A stretch of 64,000 nt of DNA, taken from positions 372,001 through 436,000 of the forward strand of contig NZ_JAHWGP010000002.1 of the NCBI RefSeq assembly GCF_020873915.1. The letters are read 5' to 3'. Every line of letters starts with the position of its first letter. The first letter of the stretch is position 1. Under the pieces are notes generated by a model. It made no database searches. It saw only the letters and a list, made by a program, of their open reading frames with translations, and was not told the origin of the DNA. A program made the position numbers and the translations under genes. This DNA comes from Streptomyces sp. DH5. GTDB taxonomy: Bacteria; Actinomycetota; Actinomycetes; Streptomycetales; Streptomycetaceae. Positions 8,356 to 16,953 of this stretch are shown here, one piece after another.

Positions 8356-8390
8356 ACGATAAGGCGGCCCTCACCCTTGGTCAATACCAA
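8356..8390 (-). promoter_or_regulatory. Promoter with overlapping palindromic operator for the GntR gene
   Basis: On the minus strand, -35 TTGACC (8384-8379) and -10 TATCGT (8361-8356) are separated by exactly 17 bases. The palindrome TTGGT-CAAT-ACCAA (8377-8390) overlaps the -35 box. This fits repression by the GntR protein of its own gene. Confidence 0.6.
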
Positions 8391-8444
8391 TCGGCACGAC
8401 GAAGGGCCCCGAGAGACGACGGGGTGCCCTGCGCGGAGAGGCTT

Positions 8445-9314
8445 CTACGGAAGGGCGGGGAGCGAGCGGAGCTTGTCGGGGTTGCGGGTGACGTCCACCG
8501 CCCGGACGCGTCCGCCGGCGATGTCGAGCTGGACGACGGAGTCGGGCCGGCCGCCGGACAGCACGAGCAGCGCGGGACCCGCGTCGAGCTCCGGGAAGTG
8601 GACGGTGAGGTCCTGCGCCTCCTTCCCGGCCACCCCGAGCAGGAAGCGTCCCACGTGATCGGCGCTCTCCAGGACCCTCAGCGGTGCGCGCGACGTGCCG
8701 CCGCCGTCGCCGACGAGCCGCACGTCCGGCGCGAGCAGCTCCATCGGCGCCGCCATGTCGCCGCCGGCCGCCGCCGCCAGCAAGCGCTCGGTGAGGGCGC
8801 GGCGCAGGGCGGGGTCGACGTCGTAACCCGGGCGCCGCTCCGCGACGTGACGGCGGGCGCGTCCGGCGAGTCGGCGCACCGCCGGTTCGCCGCGGTCGAG
8901 CACGGCGGCGATCTCGGCGTAGGGGCAGCCGAACGCCTCGCGCAGGACGGAGACCGCGCGTTCCAGCGGCGAGAGGGACTTCGTGACGACGAGGACGGCC
9001 GGCGAGACGGAATCGGCCGGCACCGCCTGCTCGGCGGTGTCCGGGACGCTGTCGCCGAAGTCGGTGGCGTACGGCTCGGGCAGCCACGGGCCGACGCAGG
9101 TCTCGCCGCGCGCCCTCATCCGGCGCAGTCGGCCGACGGCGAGGCGGGTGGTGACGCGCACCGGGTACGCGCGTTCGCGCACGGCGGACCGGTCGCCGCC
9201 CGACCAGCGCGGCCACGCCTCCTGGACCACGTCCTCCGCACCGGCCACCCGGCCCGGCATCCGGTAGGCCGCTCCCGGGCGAACGGAGCGGTGCTCTTCG
9301 AAGACGTCGGTCAC
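8445..9314 (-). CDS. ECF sigma factor, ECF41 (SigJ-like) with SnoaL-like C-terminal domain
   Basis: Extracytoplasmic-function sigma factor of 289 residues. Sigma-70 regions 2 and 4 occupy the first 165 residues (AYRMPGRVAGAEDVVQEAW; region 4 LREAFGCPYAEIAAVL). The linker motif WLPEP (about residue 75) and the C-terminal NPDKL (about residue 278) are hallmarks of ECF41, where the fused SnoaL/NTF2-like domain modulates activity in place of a separate anti-sigma factor. The usual ECF41 partner (a carboxymuconolactone decarboxylase or oxidoreductase) is not adjacent; instead an alpha/beta hydrolase diverges from it. The start at GTG 9314 rests on family alignment, as no clear ribosome site is visible. 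Confidence 0.85.
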   Translation of the reverse strand: MTDVFEEHRSVRPGAAYRMPGRVAGAEDVVQEAWPRWSGGDRSAVRERAYPVRVTTRLAVGRLRRMRARGETCVGPWLPEPYATDFGDSVPDTAEQAVPADSVSPAVLVVTKSLSPLERAVSVLREAFGCPYAEIAAVLDRGEPAVRRLAGRARRHVAERRPGYDVDPALRRALTERLLAAAAGGDMAAPMELLAPDVRLVGDGGGTSRAPLRVLESADHVGRFLLGVAGKEAQDLTVHFPELDAGPALLVLSGGRPDSVVQLDIAGGRVRAVDVTRNPDKLRSLPALP

Positions 9315-9417
9315 GGTGTCGGCGCTCGCGGCCCCGGCCCAGCCGACCCGTACGGCCCTGTCCAGGCGGCGCCGGCGCGCACGGCGCGCGGCGCGGGGGC
9401 GGGTGCGCGCCCACGGG

Positions 9418-9440
9418 GCTACCGACTGGTAGCAATTGCT
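9418..9440. promoter_or_regulatory. Palindromic operator-like site upstream of alpha/beta hydrolase gene
   Basis: GCTACC-GACT-GGTAGC is a perfect 6-bp inverted repeat, directly followed by the 10-bp palindrome AGCAATTGCT. The TACCGACTGGTA core resembles TetR-family operators. No TetR gene is adjacent, so the controlling protein is unknown. Confidence 0.5.
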
Positions 9441-9503
9441 GACAAGCTGCCTACGGCGCCGGGCGGCGCCCGTTTCCACGAGTCCCAGACGAGGAGCACC
9501 CTC

Positions 9504-10334
9504 ATGTCCGCGACCGTCTCCTTCAAGGTCACCTCTCCCCTCGGTCCGCAGTCCGTGACCCTGTCCTACGCGCGCGTGGGACGCGGCGAACCACTGCTCC
9601 TGCTGCATGGCATCGGCCACCACCGCCAGGCCTGGGACCCGGTGGTGGACATCCTCGCGACCGAACGCGAGGTGATCGCCGTGGACCTGCCCGGATTCGG
9701 CGCCTCCCCGTCCCTGCCCGACGGTCTCCGTCACGATCTGGCCACCATGAACGCCGCCCTCGGTGCCCTGTGCGAGACGCTGGAGCTGGACCGGCCGCAT
9801 GTCGCCGGCAACTCGCTCGGCGGCCTGCTGGCCCTGGAACTCGGCCGCGAGCGGCTCGTGCGGACCGTCACCGCCCTGTCCCCGGCGGGCTTCTGGACCC
9901 CGGCCGAGCGCCGGTACGCCTTCACCGTGCTGCTCGGCATGCGCCGGATCGCGGAGCGGATGCCGCTCCCGCTGGTCGAGCGCCTCGCCCGTTCCGCCGC
10001 CGGCCGGGCGGTGCTGACCAGCACCATCTACGCCCGGCCCGGGCGCCGTTCACCGGAGGCCGTGGTCGCCGAGACGCTCGCGCTCGCCGGGGCCACCGGT
10101 TTCGACGAGACGCTCCGCGCGGGGGCCACCGTTCGCTTCACCCACGACGTGCCCGACATCCCGGTGACCGTCGCCTGGGGTGCCCGGGACCGGCTGCTCG
10201 TCCCCCGGCAGGGGATCCGCGCCAAGCGGACCATCCCCGGAGCGCGGCTGGTCCGGCTGCCGGGCTGCGGTCACGTCCCGATGAACGACGACCCGGCGCT
10301 GGTCGCCCGCGTCATCCTCGACGGCAGCCGCTGA
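9504..10334 (+). CDS. Alpha/beta hydrolase
   Basis: Cytoplasmic serine hydrolase of 276 residues. The oxyanion-hole motif is LLLLHGIGHHRQAWD (about 33-47), the nucleophile elbow GNSLGG (about 112), the acid is in WGARDRLL and the catalytic histidine in GCGHVPMND near the C-terminus. The start ATG follows GAGGAG by about seven bases. Divergent from the ECF41 sigma gene. The substrate is unknown; esterase, epoxide hydrolase or haloalkane-type activities share this fold. The palindromes just upstream suggest that a repressor controls it. Confidence 0.88.
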   Translation: MSATVSFKVTSPLGPQSVTLSYARVGRGEPLLLLHGIGHHRQAWDPVVDILATEREVIAVDLPGFGASPSLPDGLRHDLATMNAALGALCETLELDRPHVAGNSLGGLLALELGRERLVRTVTALSPAGFWTPAERRYAFTVLLGMRRIAERMPLPLVERLARSAAGRAVLTSTIYARPGRRSPEAVVAETLALAGATGFDETLRAGATVRFTHDVPDIPVTVAWGARDRLLVPRQGIRAKRTIPGARLVRLPGCGHVPMNDDPALVARVILDGSR

Positions 10335-10371
10335 ACGGCCGGCGGGCGGCCCGGTCGGGAGCGTCCGCCGC

Positions 10372-10400
10372 GGTGAACTGTTCACCCGGGGTTGGCCTGC
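10372..10400 (+). promoter_or_regulatory. PHO-box-like PhoP site upstream of phoD
   Basis: GTTCACCCGGG followed by GTTGGCCTGC forms two 11-bp direct-repeat units (10380-10390, 10391-10400) in the style of Streptomyces PHO boxes, with a 7/7 and a 5/7 match to GTTCACC. The first unit is also half of the palindrome GGTGAAC-T-GTTCACC (10372-10386). It lies 67 bp before the phosphatase start codon. Confidence 0.5.
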
Positions 10401-10466
10401 GAGCCGCGCCGCCCGCGTAGGTGTGGCAGCGCACACTGGCCGGATCCAGACCCGGGAGGCACAGCC

Positions 10467-12053
10467 ATGTCACACCGTTCGTTCCCAGGCCGTCGCGCCG
10501 TACTGCGCGGCTCGCTCGCGGCCTCGGCCGCCCTGGCACTTCCCACCGCGCTCGGCTCGGCGCCCGCCTTCGCCCGCTCCGGACGCCCGGAAGCCCTCTG
10601 GGGCGTCCAGTCGGGCGGCGTGACCCAGAACTCGGGGCTGGTGTGGGTGCGGTCGGACCGTCCGGCCCGGATGATCGTCGAGACCTCGGCGACCGAGTCG
10701 TTCCGGCGCGCGCGCAGGTGGCGCGGCCCGCTGCTCGGCCCGGGCACCGACTTCACCGGTACGACTCCGCTGCGCGGGCTGCCGCCGGGCGAACAGATCC
10801 ACTACCGGGTGCTGCTGGCCGACCCCGACGATCCGCGCCGCGGCGGCGAGCCGGTCACCGGCACGTTCCGCACGGCGCCGGCACGGCGGCGCGACGGGGT
10901 GCGGTTCCTGTGGTCGGGCGATCTGGCCGGGCAGGGCTGGGGCATCAACCCGGACCTCGGCGGCTACCGCATCTTCGACGCGATGGCGCGGCTGGACCCG
11001 GACTTCTTCCTGTTCAGCGGCGACACCGTGTACGCCGACGGGCCCATCACGGCGACCGCCGCCCTCCCCGGCGGCGGCGTCTGGCGGAACGTCACCACCG
11101 AGGAGAAGGCCAAGGTCGCCGAGACACTGGCCGAGTTCCGGGGGAACTTCCGCTACAACCTGCTGGACGAGAACCTGCGCCGGTTCAATGCCCGGGTGCC
11201 GTCGATCGTGCAGTGGGACGACCACGAGGTGCGCAACAACTGGTACCCCGGCCAGCGGATCGCGGACACCGACACCCGCTACACGGAGAAGAGCGTCGAC
11301 GTCCTGGCGGCCCGCGCGCGGCGTGCGTTCGGCGAGTACTTCCCTGTGCCGGCGCCGCGGGCGGGTGACCGCGAGGGCCGGATGTACCGGGTGCTGCGGC
11401 AGGGGCCGCTGCTCGACGTGTTCGTGCTGGACATGCGGACGTACCGGAACGCCAACTCCCCCGGTGACCGGACCGTGGACCCGCAGGGCATCCTCGGACG
11501 GGAGCAACTGGACTGGCTCAAGCGGGAACTGGCGCGGTCGCGGGCGGTGTGGAAGGTGATCGCCGCCGACATGCCGATCGGCCTGGTCGTACCGGACACG
11601 ACCGAGGGCCGGCAGCACGTGGAGGCGGTGGCCCAGGGCGATCCGGGGGCGCCGCTGGGCCGGGAGCTGCAGATCGCGGAGCTGCTGCGGTTCGTCAAGC
11701 ACCGGCGGATCACCGGCACCGTGTGGCTGACGGCGGACGTGCACCACACCTCGGCGCAGCACTACCGGCCCGAGCGGGCCGCGTTCGGTGACTTCGAGCC
11801 GTTCTGGGAGTTCGTCTCGGGACCGCTGAACGCCGGCGCCTTCCCGGCGAGCGCACTGGACGGCACGTTCGGTCCGGAGCGGGTGTGGGTGAAGGCGCCG
11901 AGCGTCTCGAACGTCTCCCCGGCCGGCGGGTACCAGTTCTTCGGCGAGGTCGACATCGACGGCGACAGCGGCGCGTTGACGGTGCGGCTGCGGGAGCAGG
12001 ACGGCACCGTGCTGTTCACGAAGACACTGCGGCCGGGCCTGGTCGGTCAGTAA
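10467..12053 (+). CDS. phoD: Tat-exported alkaline phosphatase D
   Basis: Secreted metallophosphatase that frees phosphate from phosphodiesters and monoesters outside the cell; 528 residues. The N-terminus SFPGRRAVLRGSLAASAALA is a twin-arginine signal peptide with a probable cleavage after AFA (about 35). An N-terminal fibronectin-like PhoD domain (40-135) precedes the metallophosphatase domain: SGD (about 178), SGDTVYADG, QWDDHEVRNNW, and the C-terminal TADVHHTSAQ. These provide the iron and calcium ligands of the PhoD family. Regulation by phosphate through PhoP is suggested by the site at 10372-10400. Confidence 0.93.
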   Translation: MSHRSFPGRRAVLRGSLAASAALALPTALGSAPAFARSGRPEALWGVQSGGVTQNSGLVWVRSDRPARMIVETSATESFRRARRWRGPLLGPGTDFTGTTPLRGLPPGEQIHYRVLLADPDDPRRGGEPVTGTFRTAPARRRDGVRFLWSGDLAGQGWGINPDLGGYRIFDAMARLDPDFFLFSGDTVYADGPITATAALPGGGVWRNVTTEEKAKVAETLAEFRGNFRYNLLDENLRRFNARVPSIVQWDDHEVRNNWYPGQRIADTDTRYTEKSVDVLAARARRAFGEYFPVPAPRAGDREGRMYRVLRQGPLLDVFVLDMRTYRNANSPGDRTVDPQGILGREQLDWLKRELARSRAVWKVIAADMPIGLVVPDTTEGRQHVEAVAQGDPGAPLGRELQIAELLRFVKHRRITGTVWLTADVHHTSAQHYRPERAAFGDFEPFWEFVSGPLNAGAFPASALDGTFGPERVWVKAPSVSNVSPAGGYQFFGEVDIDGDSGALTVRLREQDGTVLFTKTLRPGLVGQ

Positions 12054-12101
12054 CGCAGCAAACCGGACGGAAGCGTGCCTTTACCCGTCAGTCACAGTGC
12101 G

Positions 12102-12115
12102 TTCGTGATCACGAA
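12102..12115. promoter_or_regulatory. Perfect 14-bp palindrome upstream of ACT-GNAT gene
   Basis: TTCGTGATCACGAA lies 25 bp before the start codon of the ACT-GNAT gene and about 50 bp after the phoD stop. It is flanked by CACAGTG copies (12093, 12128). It may be an operator; no dedicated regulator is adjacent. Confidence 0.4.
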
Positions 12116-12139
12116 ACACGATTCCTTCACAGTGGCTGT

Positions 12140-13411
12140 ATGAGTCGAGACATGTCTGACGTGACGAACACCCCCGACGGCGGCCCCGCGCACGGCCACC
12201 GGAACCCGGCCGGACTCGCCGCGCGGTGCACGGCGGCGTTCCACGCGTGGTGGGCACGCCGCCACGGCCACGCCCCGCCGGCGCACGATACCGGCGACGC
12301 CCCGCCGCCCTCCGGGGCCGGGGAGGGCGTGCTGTGGCGGATGCGGACGACGGTGAAGGACGAACCGGGCGCCCTGGCCGCGCTGTGCACGGCGCTGGCC
12401 GAGCGGCAGGTCGACATCCTGAGCCTGCAGACGCATCCGCTGGGCGAGCACACCGTGGACGAGTTCCTGCTGCGGGCGCCGGCGGGAGCCGACCTGGCCA
12501 CCGCGGTGTCGCTCGCCGGGGGCACCGCCATCTGGACCGAACGGGCCGACGCCCACGACCTGGTGGACGCCCCGACCCGGGTGCTGGGGCTGGCCGCCCG
12601 CACCGCGACGGACACCGCCGAACTCCCTCTGGCTCTGCGCCAGTTGCTCGGCCGATGCACGATCCGCTCCCAGCCCGCGGCGTCCGTCTCCGGCCGGGCG
12701 GCGGAAACGACCGTACCGGTGGACGGCTCCCTGGAGGACACCGTGATCCGGCTGCGGGATCCCGAGGGCGGGGTGCTGACCGTGGAGCGGCCACACCTGC
12801 CGTTCACCCCCACCGAGTTCGCCCGGGCCCGGGCACTGGTCGAGCTGGACGCCCGGCTCGGCCCGAGGATCCCGCGCGGCCGCGACCTGCTCACGCTGCC
12901 GGAGGGCGGCGACGTCTCCGTGCGCCGGGCGGACACCCGGGACCTGTCCGCCGCGCTCGCGATGCACGAGCGGTGCTCCCCCGAGACGCTGCGCCGGCGT
13001 TACCACGGGCCGGTCGGTGACGCGGACCGCTACCTGAACCACCTGCTCAGTCCCCGCTTCGGGCGGACCCTCGCCGCACAGACCGCCTCGGGCCGGATCG
13101 TCGCCCTCGGTCATCTGCTGTGGGACGGGGACGAGACCGAGGTCGCGCTGCTCGTGGAGGACGCGTGGCAGCGCCGCGGCATCGGCGCGGAACTCCTCAC
13201 ACGGCTGGTGTCGATGGCGGCCGAGGCGGGCTGCGCCCAGGTGTACGCCGTGACGCAGGCGTCCAACACCGGCATGGTCGCCGCGATGCGCGGCCTGGGT
13301 CTGCCGCTCGACTACCAGGTCGAGGAGGGCACCCTGGTGGTCACCGCCCGCCTGGACGCCGTACCGGCGTACCGCGCGCGGGAGTCCGGCGAACGGATCG
13401 GCAACTCCTAG
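12140..13411 (+). CDS. ACT-domain GNAT acetyltransferase
   Basis: Protein of 423 residues. After a low-complexity His/Ala-rich N-terminus (1-55) comes an ACT ligand-binding domain (about 65-130, RTTVKDEPGALAALC), a linker of about 140 residues, and a C-terminal GNAT domain (about 275-410) with the acetyl-CoA loop QRRGIG. The ACT domain suggests allosteric control by an amino acid, as in actinobacterial lysine acetyltransferases of similar build, where the regulatory module senses amino acids. The start at ATG 12140 lacks a clear ribosome site; ATG 12152 is an alternative. A strong hairpin separates it from the convergent lyase gene. Confidence 0.85.
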   Translation: MSRDMSDVTNTPDGGPAHGHRNPAGLAARCTAAFHAWWARRHGHAPPAHDTGDAPPPSGAGEGVLWRMRTTVKDEPGALAALCTALAERQVDILSLQTHPLGEHTVDEFLLRAPAGADLATAVSLAGGTAIWTERADAHDLVDAPTRVLGLAARTATDTAELPLALRQLLGRCTIRSQPAASVSGRAAETTVPVDGSLEDTVIRLRDPEGGVLTVERPHLPFTPTEFARARALVELDARLGPRIPRGRDLLTLPEGGDVSVRRADTRDLSAALAMHERCSPETLRRRYHGPVGDADRYLNHLLSPRFGRTLAAQTASGRIVALGHLLWDGDETEVALLVEDAWQRRGIGAELLTRLVSMAAEAGCAQVYAVTQASNTGMVAAMRGLGLPLDYQVEEGTLVVTARLDAVPAYRARESGERIGNS

Positions 13412-13429
13412 GCCACCGCGCGGCCAGGG

Positions 13430-13460
13430 CGACGGCCCGGCGGCTTCCGCCGGGCCGTCG
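13430..13460. terminator. Bidirectional 14-bp hairpin terminator
   Basis: CGACGGCCCGGCGG and CCGCCGGGCCGTCG form a perfect 14-bp stem with a 3-base loop between the convergent ACT-GNAT and lyase genes. Confidence 0.85.
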
Positions 13461-13475
13461 CGGGCACGACACGTC

Positions 13476-14663
13476 TCAGCCCTGTGCCACAACCGCCGGG
13501 CGGGCCGGCGTCACGGCCCTCTCCCCCAGGGCTCGGTCCAGGTCGGCCCACAGGTCCTCGACGTCCTCCAGGCCGACCGAGAGCCGCAGCAGCCGGTCGC
13601 TGACCCCGGCGTCCCTGCGGTCGTCGGCGTCGACGATGCGGTGGCTGATGGACGCCGGGTGCTGGATGAGGGAGTCCACGCTGCCGAGGCTCACCGCCGG
13701 GGTGATGAGCCGAACGCCCGCGATCACCTCGTGCGGGTCGCCGTCCACCTCGAAGGAGACCATCGCCCCGCCGATGCGCGGGTAGTGCACCCGGTTCACC
13801 CGCGGGTCGGCGGCCAGCCGGGCGGCGAGCTCCGCGGCGTTCGCGGAGGCGGCCCGCACCCGCACCGGCAGGGTCGACAGGCCCCGCAGCAGCAGGTAGC
13901 CGGCCAGGGGATGCAGGACACCGCCGGTGGCGAACCGCACCTGGCGCAGCTGCCCCGCGAACTCCTCGTCGCAGGCCACCACGCCCGCCAGGACGTCCCC
14001 GTGGCCGCCGAGGTACTTGGTGGCGCTGTGCAGCACCAGGCGCGCCCCGTGCTCGGCCGGGCGCTGGAGGACCGGAGTGGCGAAGGTGTTGTCGACGAGC
14101 AGCGGCACGGAGCCGCAGGCGTGGGCGACGGCCCGCAGGTCGATCTCGGCGAGCGTGGGGTTGGCCGGGGATTCCACCAGCACCAGGCCGGTGTCGGGGC
14201 GCAGCGCGTCGGCGACCCCGGCCGGGTCGGTCCAGGTCACCTCGGAGCCGAGCAGTCCGGCGGTCAGCAGGTGGTCGCTGCACCCGTACAGCGGACGTAC
14301 GGCGACGACGTGGCGCAGCCCCATCGAGCCGCGGACCAGCAGGGCGGCGCTGAGCGCGGCCATGCCGCTGGCGAACGCGACCGCCGACTCGGTGCCCTCC
14401 AGGCGGGCCAGCGCGGTCTCGAAGCGGGCGACGGTCGGGTTGCCGAGCCGCCCGTAGACGGGCGGGCCGTCCGGTTCGGCGCCGGTGGTGGCGAAGGCGT
14501 CGATGCGGGCGGCCTCGGCCCTGCTGTCGTACGAGGGGTAGGTGGTGGACAGGTCGATCGGCGGGGCGTGCAGTCCGAGGCCGGCGAGGTCGTCCCGGCC
14601 GGCGTGCACGGCCTCGGTGGCGAGTGCTCTGGTGGTGCGTCGCGTGTCCATGCCCATGTCCAT
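13476..14663 (-). CDS. Trans-sulfuration PLP enzyme (cystathionine gamma-lyase/synthase or methionine gamma-lyase family)
   Basis: Cytoplasmic PLP enzyme of sulfur amino acid metabolism, 395 residues. The Cys/Met-metabolism fold is clear: YGRLGNPT (about 70), [23 protein letters not shown], and the PLP-binding lysine K216 in [11 protein letters not shown]. The C-terminus has the [16 protein letters not shown] signature. The exact activity (CGL, CGS or MGL) cannot be decided from these motifs. An Lrp-type regulator is divergently encoded 59 bp away, which favours an amino-acid-responsive catabolic role. Starts at codons 1, 3 and 5 are all ATG, with no clear ribosome site. Confidence 0.9.
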   Translation of the reverse strand: MDMGMDTRRTTRALATEAVHAGRDDLAGLGLHAPPIDLSTTYPSYDSRAEAARIDAFATTGAEPDGPPVYGRLGNPTVARFETALARLEGTESAVAFASGMAALSAALLVRGSMGLRHVVAVRPLYGCSDHLLTAGLLGSEVTWTDPAGVADALRPDTGLVLVESPANPTLAEIDLRAVAHACGSVPLLVDNTFATPVLQRPAEHGARLVLHSATKYLGGHGDVLAGVVACDEEFAGQLRQVRFATGGVLHPLAGYLLLRGLSTLPVRVRAASANAAELAARLAADPRVNRVHYPRIGGAMVSFEVDGDPHEVIAGVRLITPAVSLGSVDSLIQHPASISHRIVDADDRRDAGVSDRLLRLSVGLEDVEDLWADLDRALGERAVTPARPAVVAQG

Positions 14664-14692
14664 ACCGGGAGGGTGAACACCTGACGGGCTCT

Positions 14693-14706
14693 GGGGACGG
14701 TTCCCC
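14693..14706. promoter_or_regulatory. Palindrome in lyase/Lrp divergent spacer
   Basis: GGGGA-CGGT-TCCCC lies midway in the 59-bp spacer between the PLP lyase gene and the Lrp gene, a plausible Lrp operator controlling both. Confidence 0.4.
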
Positions 14707-14722
14707 GTGCTACGTTCGGCAG

Positions 14723-15214
14723 GTGGCCGAAAGTGTCGTACTGGATCCGGTGGACCTTCATCTGCTGCGGTTGTTGCAGAACGACGCCCGGACGACGTAC
14801 CGGGACCTCGCCGCGCAGGTCGGGGTCGCGCCGTCGACCTGTCTGGACCGGGTGACCCGTCTGCGCCGCTCCGGCGTGATCCTCGGGCACCGGCTGGAAC
14901 TCGACCCGGCCAAACTGGGCCGGGGCCTGCAGGCGCTGCTGTCGGTGCAGGTCAGGCCGCACCGGCGGGAACTGGTGGGGCCGTTCGTGGAGCGGATCAG
15001 GGCACTGCCGGAGTCGCTGACCGTGTTCCACCTGACCGGTCCCGACGACTACCTGGTGCATGTGGCGGTGGCGGACATGGCGGATCTGCAGCGGCTGGTG
15101 CTCGACGAGTTCACCTCGCGGCGCGAGGTGGCGCGGGTGGAGACCCGGCTGATCTTCCAGCGGTGGGACTGCGGGCCGATGCTGCCTCCTTCGCCCTCGG
15201 CACAATCGGGGTGA
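14723..15214 (+). CDS. Lrp/AsnC family transcriptional regulator
   Basis: Leucine-responsive-type regulator of 163 residues. The N-terminal AsnC helix-turn-helix is at about 6-52 (LDPVDLHLLRLLQNDARTTY, LAAQVGVAPSTCLDRV) and the C-terminal RAM/ACT-like effector domain at about 70-145. The start is the GTG at 14723 in the 59-bp spacer shared with the PLP lyase gene, its likely target, which would be induced by methionine, cysteine or a related amino acid (inference). The tail PMLPPSPSAQSG is unstructured. Confidence 0.9.
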   Translation: MAESVVLDPVDLHLLRLLQNDARTTYRDLAAQVGVAPSTCLDRVTRLRRSGVILGHRLELDPAKLGRGLQALLSVQVRPHRRELVGPFVERIRALPESLTVFHLTGPDDYLVHVAVADMADLQRLVLDEFTSRREVARVETRLIFQRWDCGPMLPPSPSAQSG

Positions 15215-15246
15215 CGCACGGCGGGCCGCGTATCAGGATGGTCCGC

Positions 15247-16935
15247 ATGTCACAGACCAACAGTGCCCTCCCCCGTCAGGTCGCCGACGCCTACGTCGAC
15301 GAGCTCATCGCCCTCGACCCGATCACCGGAACGTTCCTGGGGGTGAAGGAGAGCTCCTCCCGGCTGCCCGACCTCTCGCCCGCCGGGCAGGAGGCGCTCG
15401 CCGAGCTCGGCCGGGCCACTCTCGCGCGCCTCGACGAGGCCGAGCGGCTGCCGGGCGCGGACAGCGACATCGAGCGCCGCTGCGCCCGTCTGCTGCGCGA
15501 GCGGCTGACCGCCGAACTGGCCGTGCACGAGGCCGGCGAGGGGCTGCGCTCGGTCGGCAACCTGGGCACGGTCGCGCAGTCGGTGCGCGAGGTGTTCACC
15601 GTGACGCCGGCGGAGTCGGAGGAGGACTGGGCGGCGATCGCCGAGCGGCTGCGGGCGGTACCGGCCGCGCTGGCGGGCTACCGGGAGTCCCTGTCCCTGG
15701 GCTTGGAGCGCAAGCTGTACGCCTCTCCGCGCCCCACGCGGTCGTTCGTCGGCCAGCTCACCGAGTGGGCGGACACGGGCGAGGGCCGCGGCTGGTTCGA
15801 GGACTTCGCCTCGGCCGGGCCCGACGGTCTGCGCGCGGAGCTGGACGAGGGCGCCCGCGCGGCGACCGCGGCCGTGGTGGAGCTGCGGGACTGGATGCGC
15901 GACGTGTACGCGCCGGCGATCGAGGGCGCGCCGAACGCCGTGGGCCGGGAGCGCTATGCCCGCTGGTCCCGCTACTACAACGGCACCGATCTCGACCTGG
16001 ACGAGGCGTACGCGTACGGCTGGTCGGAGTACCACCGGCTGCTGGGCGAGATGAGGAAGGAGGCCGAGAAGGTCCTGCCCGGCGCCGGGACGCCGTGGGA
16101 GGCGCTGGCGCACCTGGACGAGCACGGCCGGCACATCGAGGGCGTGGACGAGGTCCGCGAGTGGCTTCAGGGCGTGATGGACCGGGCGATCGAGGCCCTC
16201 GACGGCACGCACTTCGACCTCGCCGAGCGCGTACGGAAGGTGGAGTCGCGGATCGCCCCGGCGGGCAGTGCCGCGGCACCGTACTACACGCCCCCGTCGG
16301 AGGACTTCTCCCGGCCCGGCTGCACCTGGCTGCCCACCATGGGCCTGACCCGCTTCCCGGTCTACGACCTGGTGTCCACCTGGTACCACGAGGGTGTCCC
16401 CGGGCATCACCTCCAGTTGGCGCAGTGGGTGCACGTGGCGGAGGACCTCTCCCGCTACCAGGCCTCGGTGGGCGGGGTCAGTGCCAACGCGGAGGGCTGG
16501 GCGCTGTACGCGGAACGGCTGATGGACGAGCTCGGCTTCCTCGCGGACGCGGAGGAGCGGCTGGGATACCTGGACGCGCAGATGATGCGGGCGACCCGGG
16601 TCATCGTCGACATCGGCATGCACCTGGAGCTGGAGATCCCGGCGGATTCGCCGTTCCACCCGGGTGAGCGCTGGACGCCGGAGCTGGCCGAGGAGTTCTT
16701 CGGGGCGCACAGCAGCCGTCCGGCGGACTTCGTGGAGAGCGAGCTGACGCGCTACCTGACGATCCCGGGCCAGGCGATCGGCTACAAGCTCGGTGAGCGG
16801 GCCTGGCTGCTGGGCCGGGAGAGGGCCCGCGAGCGGCACGGTGACGCCTTCGACCTCAAGGCCTGGCACATGGCCGCGCTGTCGCAGGGGTCGCTGGGCC
16901 TGGACGACCTGGTGGACGAACTGTCGGCGCTGTGA
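15247..16935 (+). CDS. DUF885 family putative zinc metallohydrolase
   Basis: Protein of 562 residues of the DUF885 family, distantly related to thermolysin-type/M32-like peptidases. The zinc motif HEGVPGHH is at residues 381-388, followed by NAEGWALYAERLMDELG, which supplies the third ligand, and IPGQAIGYKLGE near the C-terminus, all conserved in the family. There is no signal peptide, so it acts in the cytoplasm. AGGA eight bases before ATG 15247 decides the start over ATG 15238. The substrate is unknown, probably peptides or acylated amino acids. Confidence 0.88.
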   Translation: MSQTNSALPRQVADAYVDELIALDPITGTFLGVKESSSRLPDLSPAGQEALAELGRATLARLDEAERLPGADSDIERRCARLLRERLTAELAVHEAGEGLRSVGNLGTVAQSVREVFTVTPAESEEDWAAIAERLRAVPAALAGYRESLSLGLERKLYASPRPTRSFVGQLTEWADTGEGRGWFEDFASAGPDGLRAELDEGARAATAAVVELRDWMRDVYAPAIEGAPNAVGRERYARWSRYYNGTDLDLDEAYAYGWSEYHRLLGEMRKEAEKVLPGAGTPWEALAHLDEHGRHIEGVDEVREWLQGVMDRAIEALDGTHFDLAERVRKVESRIAPAGSAAAPYYTPPSEDFSRPGCTWLPTMGLTRFPVYDLVSTWYHEGVPGHHLQLAQWVHVAEDLSRYQASVGGVSANAEGWALYAERLMDELGFLADAEERLGYLDAQMMRATRVIVDIGMHLELEIPADSPFHPGERWTPELAEEFFGAHSSRPADFVESELTRYLTIPGQAIGYKLGERAWLLGRERARERHGDAFDLKAWHMAALSQGSLGLDDLVDELSAL

Positions 16936-16953
16936 GCCGGCCCGGCGCCCGGG

